Assembly: GCF_014644435.1 (NCBI RefSeq)
Contig: NZ_BMKR01000044.1
Location: 1-61,159 of the forward strand
Reading direction: 5' to 3'
From: Paenibacillus albidus
GTDB lineage: Bacteria > Bacillota > Bacilli > Paenibacillales > Paenibacillaceae
Length of the DNA stretch: 61,159 nt
A model generated the notes under the pieces. It was given only the letters and a program-made list of their open reading frames with translations. It made no database searches and was not told the origin of the DNA. This document shows, in pieces, positions 57,648-61,159 of this stretch (the stretch's first letter is position 1; each line of letters starts with the position of its first letter). A program made the position numbers and the translations under genes.

Positions 57648-59207
57648 TTATCCTTCTCCGCCCTTCTGAATGTTGTACACCACTATACGTTGTAAGGCCG
57701 GGTCTGCACAGGCCTGAAATTTGGCGTTGCCTTCCGCTAAACTGCTCAGCCTTATACAAATGGATTCTGTTATGGCCTCGCCGGGATATACGAGTGGAAT
57801 ACCCGGAGGATAGGGAATGACCATCTCCGCAGCTATTCTTCCCACACTATATTCAAGCGGCACACTTTCGGTATCACTTGCCACTACCGGTTTTAGTGAA
57901 AAAGGAACCGGCTGTGAAACGGCTTGCTCCACGAAAATGTTCCACGTGGAAACATTGTCCGGAGGAATTGCTGCGGCTGCGGCCTCCAGGGCACTGTAGC
58001 AGCGGCCCGAGGGAACCTCTGCAGCAATGTCCCGCAGCGCAGCCAGCAGCCTTAAGGCATCTTCAGCCCTGGAGCCCAGGCTGAACAGCAGTACGACGTG
58101 CCGGTCATCGCTCATCTCCGGCACGCAGCCCCTCTCTTCGAGCCTGCGCTGCAGCTCGAAGCCCTTCAGGACCCCGGTGGCGTCATAAATGACGGCCTTG
58201 AAGGGGTCCTGGGTGCTATACGCCGCCCCGCGGAGCGGCGGCATGTCCGTTTGCTGCAGCGGCGCAGCCGGCTGCAGCAGCCTGAAGCGCGGCAGCTCCG
58301 CGAGCCCGCGCCGCAGCAGCTCCACGGCGGCGAGCCCCGCCGTGAAGGCCCGGGGGCCCTGGCTGTGCAACAGCCGCCGGGCCAGATCCAGCGAGCCCAT
58401 CAATGGATACGATGGGCTGGAGCTCTGCACCATGGCGAGCCGCTGCCGCAGCAGACCGCGGTTAAGCCGCGGTCCTTGCACATGCAGCATAGCGCCCATG
58501 GTGAGCGCCGTGAGCATCTTGTGCGTGGATTGTACGACACCGTCAGCCCCGCACGCCAGAGCCCCGGCTGGAAGCGCCGGGTGTTGCCCGTAATGCGCCC
58601 CGTGCGCCTCATCCACCAGCAGCGGCACGCCGCTGTCGTGGCAGACCCGCGCGAGAGGCGCCAAGTCGCTGCCCATGCCGTAGTAGTTCGGCATGGTAAC
58701 GAATACGCCTGCGGCTTCAGGGTAGGCTGCCAGGGCAGCCTTCACCGTTTCTGCCGCCGGAGCCACCGCATGGCCGCTGGCCGGGTCCAGCAGCGGGTCA
58801 AGAAAAACAGCCCGTACACCGGCCAGCATCAATCCATGGATAACCGACTTATGCACATTGCGCTGAAGAATAAGAATCATCCCGGGTTCGGGACAGACCG
58901 TAAGAATAAGCCCAAGATTGCCTACCGTACTCCCGCCAACCAGAAAAAAGCTCTCCTCCGCTCCAAAACAATCCGCCGCCAGCACCTGTGCTTCCGCAAT
59001 AACCCCTTCGGGATGGTGAAGATCGTCCGTTCCGGTAATCTCAGTAAGGTCATGCTTCATGACGTCAGCCAGAAATCCAGCGCCTGCAGATCCCTCATAG
59101 GCCTTGCCATGCTTATGGCCAGGTACATGATAAGAGGTATTACCCTTCAAGCTATATTGTTCCAACATTTCATATAAAGGTGCCCTATTACGATCTTCCT
59201 TGTTCAT
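57648..59207 (-). CDS. Orn/Lys/Arg decarboxylase family protein (YaaO-like)
   Basis: The 519-aa PLP enzyme of fold type I is like YaaO/SpeA: NTSYHVPGHKHGKAYEGSAG, HDLTEITGTDDLHHPEGVI, LVDEAHGAHYGQHPALPAGA, and the PLP lysine in VQSTHKMLTALTMGAML (about 235). The substrate (arginine, lysine or ornithine) cannot be told. AGGGGAAGG precedes the ATG. The middle (58000-58700) is clearly GC-rich: 58261-58320 has 48 of 60 G or C. Confidence 0.88.
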   Translation of the reverse strand: MNKEDRNRAPLYEMLEQYSLKGNTSYHVPGHKHGKAYEGSAGAGFLADVMKHDLTEITGTDDLHHPEGVIAEAQVLAADCFGAEESFFLVGGSTVGNLGLILTVCPEPGMILILQRNVHKSVIHGLMLAGVRAVFLDPLLDPASGHAVAPAAETVKAALAAYPEAAGVFVTMPNYYGMGSDLAPLARVCHDSGVPLLVDEAHGAHYGQHPALPAGALACGADGVVQSTHKMLTALTMGAMLHVQGPRLNRGLLRQRLAMVQSSSPSYPLMGSLDLARRLLHSQGPRAFTAGLAAVELLRRGLAELPRFRLLQPAAPLQQTDMPPLRGAAYSTQDPFKAVIYDATGVLKGFELQRRLEERGCVPEMSDDRHVVLLFSLGSRAEDALRLLAALRDIAAEVPSGRCYSALEAAAAAIPPDNVSTWNIFVEQAVSQPVPFSLKPVVASDTESVPLEYSVGRIAAEMVIPYPPGIPLVYPGEAITESICIRLSSLAEGNAKFQACADPALQRIVVYNIQKGGEG

Positions 59208-59298
59208 TTGATATTCCTTCCCCTAGGGTTACCTTCTATTTTAACGCAAATATGCACAAACGCCTATGTTTACCCTATGAATTCTTTAGGGCATACAA

Positions 59299-59336
59299 CA
59301 AAACGGCTCCGCCCGCCCAAGGACGGTGAAGCCGTT
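59299..59336 (-). terminator. gin terminator
   Basis: AACGGCT and AGCCGTT with an inner CCGTCC/GGGCGG stem are followed by TTTTG on the minus strand, 66 bp after gin. Confidence 0.75.
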
Positions 59337-59402
59337 AGATGCCTTCTAACGTATATAGCCAACGCGAAACAATCCACCGCCCGCTTTTTTTCTGCGCTAC
59401 AC

Positions 59403-59588
59403 TCAAGCGTTTTTCTGTAATCCAATCTTTTTCATCCTGCCGATAAAAAAACGATATTTCGCATCCTCGGCCTCTGTTCGCACCATCTCTGCCTCACAGT
59501 CCTCACATATAAAATGAGAGACAATCACAATACCTTCCTCTTTCATCTGTCCACAGATGATGCAAGCTTGCTGGGTTTGCTGTTCCAT
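59403..59588 (-). CDS. gin: anti-sigma-G factor Gin (CsfB)
   Basis: Gin inhibits sigma-G (and sigma-E) to keep the forespore and mother-cell programmes separate. The 61-aa protein has the two zinc pairs in CIICGQMKEEGIVIVSHFIC and CEDC, and the YRFFIGRMKKIG end, matching CsfB. ATG 59588 lies 6 nt after AAGGTGGG; ATG 59594 overlaps this site. It precedes the decarboxylase-tmk unit. Confidence 0.92.
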   Translation of the reverse strand: MEQQTQQACIICGQMKEEGIVIVSHFICEDCEAEMVRTEAEDAKYRFFIGRMKKIGLQKNA

Positions 59589-59616
59589 AATCATCCCACC
59601 TTGACTCTTTTAAGAA

Positions 59617-59646
59617 CAGTATGCTACACCTTCTACCATTTTAAAC
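59617..59646 (-). promoter_or_regulatory. candidate sigma-F/sigma-G promoter for gin
   Basis: GTTTA (59642-59646) and CATACTG (59617-59623) are 18 bp apart on the minus strand, one mismatch per element from the forespore consensus. csfB is forespore-controlled in B. subtilis. Confidence 0.45.
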
Positions 59647-59658
59647 CCTTTCATAGTT

Positions 59659-59687
59659 TTTTCATATCCTTCTTTATCGTATATTAT
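59659..59687 (+). promoter_or_regulatory. candidate promoter for the plus-strand membrane gene
   Basis: TTTTCA (59659-59664) and TATTAT (59682-59687) are 17 bp apart on the plus strand. It is divergent from, and close to, the gin promoter. Confidence 0.35.
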
Positions 59688-59797
59688 ATATATTCGGTTA
59701 TTTGCCAGGCGTGATCGTCACCACGCAGTTTAATAAAAAGCCTTCATACACCGATATTACTAACATGAGAACTCACGAGGAGGTCAGTCCTTTTCTT

Positions 59798-60328
59798 ATG
59801 GAACCCAACAGCAAAGGCGCAGCTACATTCTATCAATACAAGCTTATCAAAAAATTCCCGGTTACTTTAACGCTACTGCGTATTTATGTAATGCTCCCAC
59901 TCTTATGTCTTCTACTGGAGACTGTATTTCTTTCTTGGTGGAGCCTCTTTTTTCTTATCCTGGCAGCTCCGGTGATGTTATGGATTCAATATGTGATCTC
60001 ACGTTCGGTCCTGCTGATCACAGGTCATCCTTTCTCAAAAAGATGGAAGTCTTCCTTCCAGCTTCCCTGGCTGGGATACATTCCGGTACCGGATCAATAC
60101 ATCAGCTACCGGCTGTTCCGCAAGGTGCAATTGCATAACCTATGGATTGGCCTTTGCGTCTCCGCCATGTTTGTGGTATGGGCACCACCGGCTTTTACCG
60201 TATCCTTAATCGTATGCCACCTCTGGCTACTGCTGCCGCGCCTGTACACCCTTATCCGCTTAAGACATGATCAAATCGACGGCATGCTCAAGTTTAATCC
60301 GACAGATGCGTCCTACTACTCCCAATAA
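59798..60328 (+). CDS. uncharacterised membrane protein
   Basis: I do not recognise a family. The 176-aa protein starts MEPNSKGAATFYQYKLIKKF and has about four hydrophobic segments (VTLTLLRIYVMLPLLCLLLE, SLFFLILAAPVMLWIQYVIS, LWIGLCVSAMFVVWAPPAFT and VSLIVCHLWLLLPRLY), with basic loops. AGGAGGT lies about 13 nt before ATG 59798. It is divergent from gin and followed by a shared terminator. It is one of three plus-strand protein genes. A start at 59765 is less likely because it lacks a Shine-Dalgarno. Confidence 0.75.
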   Translation: MEPNSKGAATFYQYKLIKKFPVTLTLLRIYVMLPLLCLLLETVFLSWWSLFFLILAAPVMLWIQYVISRSVLLITGHPFSKRWKSSFQLPWLGYIPVPDQYISYRLFRKVQLHNLWIGLCVSAMFVVWAPPAFTVSLIVCHLWLLLPRLYTLIRLRHDQIDGMLKFNPTDASYYSQ

Positions 60329-60374
60329 CAGCACCCGTGCATATACATACAACGGAAATTCCCCTCAGTTATCC

Positions 60375-60415
60375 AAAAAACAACGCCATCCTATTACAGA
60401 TGGCGTTGTTCTATT
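60375..60415. terminator. bidirectional terminator
   Basis: AACAACGCCATC (60379-60390) and GATGGCGTTGTT (60399-60410) pair perfectly. The minus-strand side is followed by TTTTTTGG and the plus-strand side by CTATTT, serving the lipoprotein and the membrane gene respectively. Confidence 0.85.
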
Positions 60416-60828
60416 TACTCTCCAACCAACCCTTGAATGGAGACCTTTTTTTCTTTGGGAACCATTACTATAAAATAATCATCATGCATCGTTAAATGCA
60501 CAATCAGCTTATCCTTTTGAAAAATACGGGAAGTGCCCGTCTCTTCCCCTTCCTGCTCCTGCCATCCCCATGCCTCAATGGCTTCCAGATAAGGCTCCGG
60601 CACGCCATCCTTCTCCTTGATCCCGGGAAAGGTGTAGCGTACATAATCCATGGCTACATTGGTAGTCGTGCGATCCGGTGAATTGGCTTCCTTGGGTACC
60701 GGAAAACTCTTCTCGTTAAGTGCACCTTCAAACGAATCCCAGGAAGGCGCCTTAGTCCCACAGCCTGTGAGCATTACACCAACTATAGAAAATATAATTA
60801 TTATCCATAAAGGCTTGATTCGCTTCAT
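60415..60828 (-). CDS. small putative lipoprotein
   Basis: The 137-aa protein starts MKRIKPLWIIIIFSIVGVML with lipobox LTGC (Cys about 23), then an acidic soluble domain with no motif I recognise (SWDSFEGALNEKSFPVPKEA, KLIVHLTMHDDYFIVMVPKE). It is probably anchored in the outer leaflet of the membrane. AAGGAGG lies 9 nt before the ATG. It lies directly after an rrn operon. A TATAAT at about 60949 could be its -10, but no good -35 was seen. Confidence 0.8.
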   Translation of the reverse strand: MKRIKPLWIIIIFSIVGVMLTGCGTKAPSWDSFEGALNEKSFPVPKEANSPDRTTTNVAMDYVRYTFPGIKEKDGVPEPYLEAIEAWGWQEQEGEETGTSRIFQKDKLIVHLTMHDDYFIVMVPKEKKVSIQGLVGE

Positions 60829-61051
60829 ACCGTAAATCCTCCTTACCTCTACCATGCATCAAAAGACACAAGAAAATTCAAGATTAGAATTTATCAGTAG
60901 TTCATTAGTATTAAAGGGTATGCTAATGTTTTGCACTATTCTATTATACTTGGATCATCCACAGCGTCGGTAACAAAAATGTCACCCTATGAATGCGCCT
61001 TCTTCACCCTTCTATCCCTGCCTACTCCATTTAAGCTACACATTATACAAC

Positions 61052-61085
61052 AAAAAAAGCCACTGTTGATTACTCAACAATGGCT
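61052..61085 (-). terminator. rrn operon terminator
   Basis: AGCCATTGTTGA and TCAACAGTGGCT pair with one mismatch and are followed by seven U residues on the minus strand, just after 5S rRNA. Confidence 0.9.
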
Positions 61086-61090
61086 TCCTC

Positions 61091-61159
61091 GTGCTTGGCA
61101 ACGTCCTACTCTCCCAGGACCCTTCGGTCCAAGTACCATCGGCGCTGGAGGACTTAACG
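61091..61159 (-). rRNA. rrf: 5S rRNA, 3' part
   Basis: The minus strand reads CCAGCGCCGATGGTACTTGG, then GAGAGTAGGACGTTGCCAAG before the terminator, the 3' half of Bacillales 5S rRNA. The 5' end is outside the window. RNase M5, encoded at 46273-46824, would mature it. Confidence 0.92.

Noticed and set aside
58098..59177. Plus-strand open frame of 359 codons opposite the decarboxylase
   Set aside because: It is a shadow frame in GC-rich DNA; the minus-strand PLP enzyme has all family motifs.
1..61159. CRISPR arrays, insertion sequences or prophage genes
   Set aside because: No regularly spaced repeats, transposase or integrase motifs were seen on either strand.

Overview
The window looks like the stretch just left of the replication origin in a spore-forming Firmicute, most likely a Paenibacillus. 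The gene order matches the Bacillus subtilis tmk-to-lysS region read on the minus strand: yaaQ, yaaR, holB, yaaT, yabA, yabB, yabC, abrB, tatD, yabE, rnmV, ksgA, yabG, veg, sspF, ispE, purR, spoVG, glmU, prs, pth, fin, mfd, spoVT, yabN, yabP, yabQ, divIC, spoIIE, yabS, yabT, tilS, hpt, ftsH, the folate genes, lysS. Paenibacillus-like departures are nadABC between ftsH and coaX, hup next to rqcP, and a PrsA-type foldase next to mfd. The genus is inferred from content and order, not from a search.

Both edges touch rRNA operons that point the same way (minus strand). The right edge holds the 3' part of a 5S gene and its terminator. The left edge holds the tandem promoters and boxA leader of another operon whose 16S gene lies outside the window. 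So about 61 kb of mostly housekeeping and sporulation genes lies between two directly repeated rrn operons.

From left to right: lysS, greA and dusB; the folate/PABA operon (pabB-pabA-pabC-folP-folB-folK-yazB); cysK; yacD, hslO and coaX with the nadABC quinolinate operon; ftsH, hpt, tilS; the sporulation block yabT, yabS, spoIIE; yabR, divIC, yabQ, yabP, rqcP, hup; yabN (MazG fusion), a spoVB-like flippase, spoVT, prsA, mfd, fin, pth; a small plus-strand gene of unknown function; prs, glmU, spoVG, purR, ispE, sspF, veg, yabG, rsmA, rnmV; yabE behind a long c-di-AMP riboswitch; tatD, an HD-domain hydrolase and divergent abrB; rsmI, trmN6, yabA, ricT, holB, yaaR, darA, tmk; an Orn/Lys/Arg decarboxylase, gin, a plus-strand membrane protein and a lipoprotein. 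Only three protein genes run on the plus strand.

Three regulatory themes recur. Sporulation control is dense: Spo0A boxes at abrB/HD and spoIIE, a sigma-H promoter at spoVG, a sigma-G promoter at sspF, weaker sigma-E/F/G/K candidates elsewhere, and the anti-sigma proteins Fin and Gin. c-di-AMP appears twice, as the riboswitch on yabE and as the receptor DarA. Nucleotide and one-carbon supply (prs, hpt, purR with a PurBox pair, tmk, folate genes) sits beside translation and replication genes.

The best leads for something not routinely described are the duplicated tandem Spo0A operator between abrB and the HD hydrolase, the four-cysteine AbrB, the enlarged c-di-AMP riboswitch with a second structured leader element, the isolated plus-strand gene at 38197-38397 with its own terminator, the 50-bp perfect palindrome between lysS and the rrn promoters, and the GC-rich hairpin-dense island at 51651-51945.
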